A stretch of 64,000 nt of DNA, from assembly GCA_905221615.1 (NCBI GenBank), contig CAJNDT010000613.1, forward strand, positions 1,029,324 through 1,093,323, read 5' to 3'. The translations under genes and the position numbers were made by a program. Below the pieces are notes generated by a model. The model made no database searches, had not been told where the DNA came from, and saw only the letters and a list, made by a program, of their open reading frames with translations. This DNA is from Symbiodinium sp. CCMP2592. Lineage: Eukaryota; Sar; Dinophyceae; Suessiales; Symbiodiniaceae. Within the stretch, counting starts at the first letter, position 1. Each line of letters starts with the position of its first letter. Below are positions 48,501-60,500 of the stretch, piece by piece.

Positions 48501-51500
48501 AGCCAGCCTGCTTTGCTTCAGAGGTGGAGCTTCAGCTCAGCACTACCGTTTATTGAAAGCTCTACCTAGACCCTCCATCTAGGGACCATATACCCCCATT
48601 TGAGGGTACAAGGAGGGTCCTGGTAAACGGTTTCAATTTAGCTGAAAGGCACTTCGTGCTGAGATACCTAAACCCCAAACCGACTTGGGCTTCGGGCTCA
48701 GACAGCTCGAAGCTAATATTTGGGGAATCTCTTTGCAGGCCGGAGGCTCACTGGGCATGTAGGGGCCTTAATAAAAAGAAGGGGGTTCCCTTGCAGGTAT
48801 CCTTAAGGGGCTCTACAGGGGATTTATAACTATAGTAGGGTTCTATAATGTAGGGGCCCTAATAGCTTAGAATAGGTTTCATTCAGTATATTCTAATTTT
48901 GCAAAACTTGAACCGCCAAAGCCCCATTCTAATGATTACGCCACCTACATCAAAAACGTGCCAAGGTGGACGGCATGCCGCTGCTGCAACCCGAAAGTAC
49001 TGGCATTCCCATCTTCAATCGGACCCCGTGCGTTCAAAGCACTGGTTGTAGGTCGTAAAAGTGACACCGGCGTCCCGCTCTAAGGCTGGGATGGCGTTGG
49101 TAGCCTCCGCTCGGTGCGCTGCCGTCTGCCTGTGTCGTTGCAAGTACATCTTGACGAAAGTCACGATTGCGGCAACGAGAACGACGACGGAGATAACGAC
49201 GACGACGACGACGACGACCACAAACATGCCCACGACCATAAACGACTACGACCACGACCCACACTACGACGATCTGCTGCTGCTGCTGCTACGCCGGCAA
49301 CAACGACAATAGGCCTAAACGAAATATGAAGAGATAGATCCGGGCTGCTCTCTGATTGGTCAAGAACCGAAGTTTGATCCACAAAAGATCCCCCCCTACA
49401 CGCAGCTGTGAAAACTAGAGTCTGAGCAGAACAGGCCAACATCTTTGAACGGAATACGATTTAATATAATATAAGGTTTAGGGCTTAGGGTTCCGTATCA
49501 TTTTCTTCAACCTTAAACGTGCAGAATTCCTCTCCGACGGCCTCGACTGGGAGCCAACTGCTCCGTGAGTTGCGCCACGCGGCTGCGCAGTGCTTGACCT
49601 TGGGGCGGCCTCGGGCAGCGCTTTGACTGATTTTGCTTTAGGGTTTGGAATAGAGGGTTCCCTTTAAGGGGATCCTTAAAGGTTTCTACAAGGGATCTAT
49701 AGTAGCATTCTACAATATAGGGGCCTTCATAATTAGAATAGTGTTTGGGGTATGTTAAATTGTAATCATGATAAGGAACCCCCTAAATAGTATTGGCAAT
49801 TATTTACGTAGGCTTTAGGGCTTAAGGGGTTTAGAGTTTAGGGCTTACTGTAGGCTTGCTGAAGGAAGGCCTTGTCTTGGGTTTAGGGATCCTAGTTAGT
49901 CGTATCGAATGCCCAAGGATTTTTCTGAAACTCCGGTACCCTAAACCCAAACTCACAATAATGGCCAAGATCTGAAAGGGTTGACTCCAACGGGGCTTGC
50001 AGTAGCTTGACATCGTCGGGAATCTCAGGGTTTATGGAAGTTTTAGGTTGAAGATGTAGCGGTTTCTTGCATTTCAGGAATTCTGCCGTTGGTTTTTCGT
50101 AGCACAGGGGGTCATGGAGGGATGGACGAAGCCTGGGGGATGAGGAATTGGGACATCCAGTTTGGGATCAGGAGGGAGCAGGCACGTTGAGAGTCGGAAT
50201 TTGCTGTTTTCAAAGGGTAGAAGGAGGGACCCTTAATAAGGACCCCTAGGTATATACCCTTAATATAGCGATTATAGGCCCATTATATAGCCCATTATAG
50301 GGTAGGGGTCCCCATTAAGGGTCCCTCCTTTTCCCTTTTGATGTTTGGGCTTCTGGTGTTGCTGCCGCAACTGGTGCCGCTGCCATGTGGGTAGTTGTCA
50401 AGATTAGGGTCCCTTTTTGGGTGCCCTAAATATTAGGTGCCGTACTATAATAGGGACCCCAAAAGGGACCATAATTTTGACAACCACCCATGTCTTTAAG
50501 TCATGCCCAGCGTGGTCGCATCCGATGCCCGTGGGTGTGCAGCTTGCCCGGAATGGACGTGCGACCATCTGAAACTGGGCTTTGAAGTAAGCAGGGAACA
50601 CAAAAGTATAGACTTTTATTTCCGAAAAAATATTAAAGTATGGTGCTCCAAAGCCCAGGATTTGTTTTTATGGCGGCCTGACAGACAGCCTCGGCAGAGC
50701 CTTAGGGGCGCCCAAACCCTGGACCACTCCGTGGTGGAGTTCCCACCGTCGCTTCACCTTGCAGCTCTTCTGTTGTCATTATTTGTCATATCTAGTATGG
50801 TCCTCCCTGCCCTGGGAAGACGCTCTAGAGCAAGAGGGGTTCGCTTGTACCTGAACCCCCCCAAGTATGTGGAATAACAGAATACTAAAATCTATAATGG
50901 TTTACCTAAACTCCCCAAGTATGTGGAATAGCAGCCTTCTACAGGTTTTGGGCCATTATTTTATCTACGTTCGGGGTTTTGGTGGGGGTTTAAGGTTTAG
51001 GGTTATGTATACCCTAAGGCGGCAGTCCAAAATCACAAACTCCGCCGAACGGCCCGTCGCAGGACTTTGCCCGCCGGCGTGGCGCAGGACGAGGAGCCGT
51101 CTCTTGCGTCCAAGCCTTGGGGTGAATGAGGGTTATAACTTATAAATGGCTTGAGGCTTTGGATACGGGGGATGGGGGTTCCGGCTTTTGCGCTGTAGGG
51201 GTTGGTTTGAGGCTGCGGGGCCTGCCTTTCCATCTATCTATCAATCTATCCCTCTCTCCCTCTCTCCCTCTCTCCCTCTCTCCCTCTCTCTGGCGCTCCT
51301 GCCGCCCTATCTACACCTCACGTTGCTCCCCCTCTGTGTCTTCGACAATGCAGCAGGCCTCAACCCTACAGTACCCTAAACAGTAGGATCCTTATTATAA
51401 GGACCCCAAAGTAAGGTATCCCTAATTTTCTGAAACTCCCAACTACAGGGGGGTTTACACAGGGAAAATTCTGAAGACTTCAAGAGAAGTCGGGCCACGG

Positions 51501-54500
51501 TACGACTGCTGGAGCTCACCACACCAAGTCGGCCCGCTTGCACAGCCTAATCATGCCGCGATCTGAAATCGAATAAAACCCTAAACCCTAAACCCTAAAC
51601 CCTAAACCCTAAACTGAAACTCTGAACTCCAAGCCTGAAATCGCGCATGAATGAAACCTGAAATGCTCCAACACACAAGCACCCTGAGCCTTAAACCGGA
51701 AAATAACACCCAAAACCTTGATGCCCAACCCTCTCATCTCGCTAGGCTCCATGTTTTGGTGTGCTCAGATTTGATGGAGGGGGGATAGTCCAGGGTCTAC
51801 TATATCCGCCTTAGAACCATAATAATTTGTGTTCAATATTCTCTAGGGTTTTATATGAACAAAAAACCAGTTCCTAAAGAGACTATAGTCTAGGGATAAA
51901 GGATTGGGATTTAGGGCTTCATGTAAATGGTTTTTCTAGGAGAACCTTAAGGCGCCGAAAGGGGTTCCATGCCGGATTTCCGTGGGGCTTAGGACTTCGG
52001 GCTTGGGGCCTTTTTGGCACATTGCGAGCGAGAGAGAACAGAGAGTTGACCGAACTTGGAGACATCTTCGGGTATGTGTTCTATGACGACCTTGCTATTT
52101 CTGTAGCAAGGATCGTTGTAAGAGGCCCAGCAAGAGGAGACAAGCTGGGTTTTCTCCAAAGTTCGACAAAAGCGTGCGCAAAAAGCCTTTTAGGGCTCAT
52201 GATGTATAAGGCTCTGCATCTCAGATCCTGAAAACTGCAGCTCAAGAACCTGTAAATGCCCAACTTGGCAAGAGACAGACTGCACCTAGAGGCTCCTAAA
52301 CCTCAATTCAGGAATACTCCTGATTGTCCAAGGGTAAAAGGAGGGACCCTTAATAAAGACCCCTAGGTATATACCCTTAATATAGCTATTATATACCCAT
52401 TATATAGCCCATTATAGGGTAGGGGTCCCCATTAAGGGTCCCTCTTTGAGATTCATAGTCTTGAAAATGTCCAGCAATTTATCAAGCGATACTGAACCCA
52501 GAGATGTTGGTAGTTTTGATGGGACTCTCTGCCATCCGAGCTGCCTCGAACCGTGCCAATGATGCCTCCATACCGCACGGGCACAAAAAGACGGAAGAAG
52601 GGTTTGGAATTCTGGGCTGCTCGACTGGGATTCCGCACTTGAAGCCGAGGTTACAGAACTTAGCATTGAGGGTTCGAGGTGTAGTCGCAACTGCTTAGGG
52701 CCTATTTAGGGGCTTAGGGTTTTTTAAGTGTTCGAGATGTGAGGTTGCAAACCATTCGGACCTCCCTGCTCAAACTGCAGCGTGTGTAGTGTGCAAACTT
52801 CACGACTCCTGACAATCTCCCTACCCCTAGTAAAACTCCGGAACCCTAAATCACTTTTCAGTCCCTGATTCCTGGACCCAATCATGGCCCCACTTCTCAG
52901 CATGGCACATGCATGTTGCAACTAGTTAATCAGCGATATCGCAGATTGCAGGATTTGGGGATAAGTCTTGGTTGAGGCCCAACGCCCTCAACGCACGGAA
53001 AACTAGACGTGAGTTCGACCCCGATAGCCTACTTGGGAGTTTCCGATATCAATAGGGGACCCTAATATAGTACTCTAAATTTAAATGGTAGGATCCTTAT
53101 TATAAGGACCCCAAAATGAGGTACCCCGAATTTTCGGAAACTTCCACTTGCCCACACATGAACTCGAAACCCTACAAACTCACTCTGCGAAGTGCTGCTA
53201 AACTCCAGCACTCACTCAGAACCCGCTGATGCCTGTAGCGCTTGATGCAAGCTGCACTCTTCGGAGGCGAGCTCCTGCTTGACAGGCTGCGCAACAGACA
53301 GTAACGCATATGATAACAAACGATACTGCGGCGAGTAGAGATTGAGATCGATTTGGCGAAAACCGCCCGAAAACGCAGATGATTCTGATCTCACCTGCAG
53401 TACTTCCCGCCGGAAGCTTAGCTTAATACCCACTCACGTCCGTCTGCATAAATTCCAATGCTGGCTCCAACCCATAACCTTGCTCTAAGCCCTAAGCTAA
53501 AACTACTCTCGGGACTGGGCAGGGTACTTGCAGCCTCCCGAAACGTCAGTGAACAGCCCAACCCTCCTAAAGGAACTGCTTCACTTCCTCACTCACCCAC
53601 AGCTTCCAATCCTAGCAGCCAAATGCATTTCATGAGTTTATCTAGGTTGTGCTGTAAGCCCTTTGAAATTAATTTCTGAGTAGGTTCCCTTTATAAGGAA
53701 ATAAGGGAAATTAAAAAATATCCCAAAGCACAACCCAGTTATTCCCTGACCTAAATCTCCGGACAAGGATGAACGAAACGGTGATGATTGCAGGAGAGGA
53801 GATTGACCCCACGCCCACAGCGGACGCTCTCCTCATGTTGCTGCCTTGCTTGCTCTGCATAAACCTGAGATTGGAAGTCGGGGTCGCTTGCTCTTAGGTT
53901 TAAGGTTTAGGTACCAGTTTCGAGGCGTGAGAAGCAGTTTCTGGATTTTAGGGCTAAGCGCGAAGGCTCTAGGCTAAGTGCCTCCACGAATAACGCCCGA
54001 TCATCAACAATGCGACCATGACTGTTGCTGTCTTTCCTTTCTTCTCGAGATACGGTTGATGATATAAATCCTGCATTACCCATAATAAGGAGTATACCAT
54101 AATTCCCATAGTTTAGGGTCCTTAAGGCAATGCAGGATTTATATCATCAACCGTAGTACTCCCCATTCCCGAAACTCAAAACCTGAAAATCCTGAAGCGG
54201 AGGCGTTGAGCCAGAAACCTCATACCGAAATGCAGAAGATGTCAAGCCCAGGAGACAAGACTCATGGAAGACAGTTGAAACCCTAATCCCTAACCCTAAG
54301 CCCCCCCCAAACCCCTAAAATCCTAGACCCTTAATAGCCTAAACCCCTAAACCCCATGCAAGTCCGCAACCCTAAGCCCCCAATATCCTGGACCCCTAAA
54401 CCCCGGAACCCCCATACCTAAATCCTAAATCCTTAATGGCCTGAAACCCCCAAGCTCCCAAAAACCCCACGGCTGATGCTATATAAATCCTGCATTACCC

Positions 54501-57500
54501 ACTATAAGGAATATACCATAGTTCCCATAGTTTGGGGTCCTATAAGTTCAGTGCAGGAGTTATATCATCAACCGTATGACCCAAATCCTTTATTATTAAA
54601 AGTCAAAAAATCCCCGGCACAGATCTACCCATAGACGCCATAGTCAAGGAGTTCATATGTAGAATCCTATAACGTAGTCCCGAAAAGGAACTACTATGGG
54701 GCCTATGGGTAGGCCAAACTACCCCACGCCTGGAGCTTGTGCTCAACGCTTGACACCATCTTCCGGACATCCTCGCAACTTGCCACCGTTTAGGGTCTGG
54801 GAATTAAGGTTCAGGGTTTAGGGTTTAGGGTTTAGGGGTTTAGGGTTTAGGGTTTAGGGTATGGGGTTTCGGGTGCGTCGGTCTAGGGTTCAAGGATTTG
54901 GGGTTCAGGGTCTGGGGTTCGGGGGTTGAGGAGTTGTTTTGGGGGCCGTTGTCAGCACCCTCTTAGCTTCTTGTGGCCGCTGGATCCTGGACGCCTCTGA
55001 CTGAGCCTAAGCTGTCCCTGGAGACATTCAGTTTAGGGTTTAGGGTTTAGGCCTCCAATGAATGCAAGAGCCCGCTTTAGAGTTAGGATTTAGGGACTAG
55101 GGGTTAGGGTGCACGGTTTACTGTAGAGATCGCGACATCGGCGAAGCTTTGTTCGTAGAAACGCATGCAGAAGTTCGTTTGCTACTACCGGCGCTGGCAA
55201 ATCTGTGTTGTTGTCGAGGCCGGTATCGACGTTGGTTGCTGCAATTGTCGTACCAGTCGTTACTAGGGTTTCCGATATGTCTACATTCTGAAGAAAGTTT
55301 TTGCATCGCTGCTCCCTCAAATTGAAGCAGTGCTGCTGCGCTGCCTAATTAATTCTGTTGCTCGGAAGGCTAAGTTGATGGCCACAAAGATCGAGCAGTC
55401 AGAGCGTGGCCTTTGACATCAGCGGAACATCTACCTGTGAAGCAAATCAAACATCCGAAATCTTGAGCGATAAACCTTGACTCCACAGTACTACGAGACA
55501 AACTCCAAGCCCAGAACACTGTGAAACCAAACACGTCAGGATAAACTCTAGACTCTAAACCCTAAGAACACTGAGCCCTAAATCTCATAGTCATAGAACA
55601 TCAAAACCTGAAAACCAAACCCCCTGAGCCCGAAAACGCCAAACCCCTCATCGAACCCTGAACCCAACTTGGAGGATCATGGGACTTAGTAAGTATGGTT
55701 TTAAGTACCTTAAGACGGGCTATAAGTAATTATAGGTATAGTTGCCTTGATTAAAACTCTAGTTACTACTAAGTCCCATCAACCTTGAAGCAGGTTTTAG
55801 AGCTTCGGCTTGCGGCCCCGCCCTTGCCACGTCCTCTGAGCCGTTTGCGAAGCGCAAGTTTGTGCCCAGGACGGCTACTCGCTGTCCTTAGAGTAAGGCT
55901 TTCAGGTCTCTGTAGGCCCCTAAATAGCCCTAAGCTTATATTCTAAACCTCTAAACCCTCGAACCTAAATCCTGAACCCTAAATCCTAAATCAGGGTTCT
56001 AGAAGGGCTTCATGGATCGACTTTATAGGGCTTCAGGGTTTGGGGCGCAGGCGGGTTGTCCTTGGGCTAAGGAGTTTAGGGCTCAAGGGCTGGGATAAAG
56101 ATCTAGAAACCCGAAACCTTAAACCCTGTAGACACGAAAATATGGGGTTTGTTTGTGAGTCGTGCCGACATCTGCGGCAGATGTCGGATCTTTGCGGAAA
56201 ACGGCCACGCCCCAAAGTTAGCAGCCAGAAGCTCCTCCATGAACTACTCTGGAGCCTATGGCTAGTGATCATGACCACACTGCTATGTGGGAGTTCAGGT
56301 GAGCCTTACCTGGGCATGCACTTGTTTCAAGGTCTGCCTATCGCATGGGACGATGGCTTTAGGTTTAGAAACCCTACACACTCAACCCTAAACCCTACCC
56401 TTGTGAACGTTGTGGAAAGGCCTTGAGAAAACCTTGGAACCGCACGGGAATGAACTCAAACATCGGAAAAAGGATGATGCTGGGAAGGTCTTCCGAATAC
56501 ACCCTAAACCCTAAACCTACGCCCTATAAGCCCCAAAGCCTAGACCCTAAACCATCAACCCTAAACCCCTAAACCCCCAAACGCTTAAACCCTCAAACCC
56601 TAAACCCTAGAGCCATGTAAAGATATCGGGGCCTGGGAAAATCTTGGAAGGGTTCTTTTGAAGGGTTACTTGAAGGGTTCTACAAGGTTCTAGGTTTCTA
56701 TAGTATAGAGGCCTTAATACGTTGAAAGGATTTTTAGGGTTTAAGGTTTAGGCGGTTTAGGGCTTTGGGGCTTTGGGGTTTAGGGTTTTGGGGTTTTTGG
56801 GTTTTGGGGTTAGGGTTTAGGGGCTTTCGGCTTAGCGAAGGTGCTGGGAAGACTGTTGGAACGACCGTACAAAATTTGTGTATCTTGAACAGAATCCGGG
56901 CAGACATTGGTACCTGGAGGTTATAAGTACGGCAACTATATTTATAACCCATGTTAGGGGACTTAAAACTCCACTTCTAACGACCCATGAACCTCCAAGT
57001 AAGGTCCGGAAAAAGACTGGAGAAGTTCCTGACAAGGCCCTGGAAAGGTATGTAATGTAGAGGACTTAATAATTAGAGTAGGGTTGAGGGATATGTTATA
57101 CTATATAATCACAATAAGGAACCCCCAAAATTGAGAGAACCCTAAAACTTGATCTCAGGCCCTGGGAAGACTTTAAAACATCGCACAACTCTGCCATTGG
57201 GAAGGCTTTCGGAAGAAGCTGCGAAGATCGTGAAGAGGCGCAAAGCTCTGGTAAACTGATGAACAAACTCCTGGTGAAACCGGACAAAGAATTTAGGAAG
57301 GCGCGCTCGAAGACCACCGCAAACCAAGACGATTACTCCACAAGGATTTTCTGCGGGCGGGATGCAAAAACAAACTAAGGCCCGCACAACAAGGTGTCGT
57401 TGTCGGGATTTAGGGATTATACCAGTTCATGTCTTGTGTCAGAAAATATCTACAACCAGCCTGCTTGCTAAAAGCCGCTTAGGTTCGGAGCTGCCCCAGG

Positions 57501-60500
57501 CCCGCCCACAGCTCCTCCAAATGCAGAACTTTATGTGGCAGCGGTTTTATGTGTGTGTTTTTTCAAAGGGAAAGGGGTGGGATTTGTAGGGTTTTGGAGG
57601 TATGGTGGTTCTGGGTTGGAAGTTGTACGGTTTGGCCGGCGAAATCTTGAGGGTCGAAGAGGATTCAGGCTGTGCATTGACCAGAAATGTTGCAGCTTCC
57701 CTGCTTCAGGAAACTTCCCAGATCTGTAGAAGAGCCCCATGGAGCTCTGGCAACATAGCCAAAACCTTGTAACCCTGCCCTAAACCTATCTAAACCTTAA
57801 GACCCAAACCGTACATCCCAAACCTGCAACCCCGAAGCCAGCCAACTCAACCTCAAGTCCCAATCCCGAAATATGATGGTGATGAGGACGCTTCCGATTT
57901 CTCTATCATAGTCAAGATCTCCAGGTTTCGGGTCGCAGAGTTTACGAATTGTTCGAGGCTTCTCCAGAATTGCCAGAAATTGACATTAGAAAAAGTTGCC
58001 AACCTCAACCTTAGACCCCTAAACCCTAAACCCCCGAAGCCTGAAGCCCAAAACGTTTGGCACCCGCAGCACGGATGCTGAAATGGTACCTAAGCCCCAA
58101 AGCCAAAGCTTACGGCTTCGGCAACTTGAACCCTCAACCCTAAATTCGGGTTTAAGGTTTAGCGTTGCGGCCTTCTCCCAGACCTGCCGCTCGCCCTCCA
58201 CGGCTGTCCAGGTGCCCCGAAGGTCGCTGGCCAGCGCCTGATGTCGCAGGGCAACATAGAGGCCTTAATCGTCAGGGTGGGGTTGGGGTGTATATTATAC
58301 TATATTTATAATCAGCCACCCACGTCCAAAATAGTACTAGTACTACGTTATTAATTAGGACCTATATTACATGGACTGTTTTTGTGCGGTGATCTACGAG
58401 CAAAGCTTGTACATCTTCAAGACACCAGCCGTAGCCACAGGTTTTGGCACAGTCTTGGGCATAGCCGAGAGCGAATGTTGCCTAAACTGTAGTCATTGAC
58501 ACTCATCATATCTCATCATCATGACTGAGCCGTCGCACAGAACATGCTGCAGAGGGTGTGCCACAGCCGTAAAGCTTGAATGCTTCCGCCACTCACCGCG
58601 TCTGCTTCAGGAAAGTGAGAAAAGTTGCAGTAAGCCGTAGACCACTGGTCTTGGCACAGTCTTGGGCCTTGGGCAAGCCGATTGCGGATGTTCCAGAAGT
58701 TGTAATCTCGCCCGACACTCGTCATGTTTGAGCCGTCGCACAGAACATGATGCAGAGGGTATTCCAGAGCCGTGAAGCGTGAATGCTTCGGCCACAGGGT
58801 TTAGGGGTTTAGGGTTTAGGATTTAGAGTTCAAGGTTTAGGGTTTAGGGTGAAGGGGGTTAAGATTTAGGGTTCAACTCCTCTCGCAGTTTTACGGAGAG
58901 GCTGCTGGTTTAGCTCCAGGCTCGGCGTTTCTTCACCCTGGAAAGCGGAGCCAGCACGACGGTAACAAAGGGGCCACTAGAATAGGGTTTTGGGAAGTAT
59001 AGTAGTACTATGCTTATGACAATACGGAGCCCCCAAATAGTATAGGTAATTATGAAGGCCCCTATATTCGCCGAATGCCCTTCAAGCAAATGTAAGGCAC
59101 ACCATGGAAGCCTCCCCGTCTTCCGGGTGACCACAAACCCCTCAAGCCTAAACCCCCAAATTCTTAAAGTCGTCGATGAGGGCTCGACAACCGCCAACGC
59201 GGAGCCCGAAGCGGCCCGAGCTTCGAGCGGCGGAAAACACAAGGATAAACCCTAAGCCCGGAAGTTTTGCCCACACAGACAAGGGTTTGACCCAACCCTT
59301 CGCGATTTGGCGCAGCAAGTCCTGTGACAAGGGTTGGACCCCCCAACCCTTCACGATTTAGAGCGGCTCCCCAAAAGGACAAAGATTGCACCCCCCAACC
59401 TTTCACGATTTGGAGCGGCTCCCAAATGGACAAGGATTGGACCCCCCAACCCTTCACGATTTGGAGCGGCCATCCAACTGGATAAGGATGGGACCCTCCC
59501 AACCCTTCACGATATGGAGCGGTTCTCAAATGGACAAGGATTGGACCCCCCAACCCTTCACGACTTGGCGGGTGTTCCTTTCCAGGAAGCTGACAGCTGA
59601 TTTTTGTTACCAAATTGTCGGCCGATCTCGGGGTTCCCCCTATTTCGCCAGCTCCAGGCAAGGGGTTGCACCCGCGCAACCCTTCACGACTTACAACGGC
59701 TCCCAAATGGACAAGGATTGGACCCCCCCCCCAACTCTTGACGATTTGGAGCGGCTCCCAAATGCACAAGGATTGGAGCGTCACAGCAAGCCAATTGCTT
59801 CTTCCGGCACCCGCCAGGACAGCCTCACAGAAAGCCCACATGAGAACCCGCCAACACAGTCTCACAGAAAGCCCAATCCAGACCGGGACAGACCCGAAAA
59901 TGCTTGAACTCAGGTGGTCTTGGGGTGGGCTGTATGCTACGCACAAATGCGAGCGGCCTGGGTGTGCACACACCAGCGAGCACCCATGACCTAAACCCCT
60001 AAACCCCTCAGACCCCTACACCCCCTTCAACGGGGCCTGCACCCATGCCCACACACCGAACACATGGAACCTACGAGGCTTCAAGAGGGTTTAGCGTTGA
60101 GGGCTTAGGGGTTTAGCGTTTAAGGGTTTAGGGTTTAGGGTTTAAAGGTTTAGGGTAAAGCAAGCTTTGCTTGTGTGGGACCTTCTATTTCAGCCAAGTG
60201 GATTTAGGGTGTCGGCCCCTCTATTGAGCCATCAACCGTGGTAATCATGAGTCCACAAACTTTCGAGAGCCGAGCACTTCCACCAAAAGATTGAAACACA
60301 ACAACGGTTTAGGGTTTACGGCTGAGCTTTTAGGGTTTTGGAGCTTAGGGATTTAGAGATTAGGGTTTAGGATCACCTCACCTACAGTTTCGTTGCATGG
60401 CACGGACTGCCGAAGCGGAGCCCAGTCAGATTCACCAATATTTCTAGCTGCAGACGAACACTCATCAACTCACCCAAACAACTTTGCTTCATGCTGTATC

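Noticed and set aside
49525..49631. Plus-strand terminal exon (SSPTASTGSQLLRELRHAAA)
   Set aside because: Open and plausible, but the minus reading (ALRSRVAQLTEQLAPSR) fits the neighbouring coiled-coil exons better.
52970..53030. gagttcgaccccgatagcc, like a tRNA B box
   Set aside because: No A box at the right distance and no acceptor stem; it borders a family A element.
59164..59973. 269-residue minus-strand ORF
   Set aside because: Runs through the 52-bp minisatellite, which is open in several frames.
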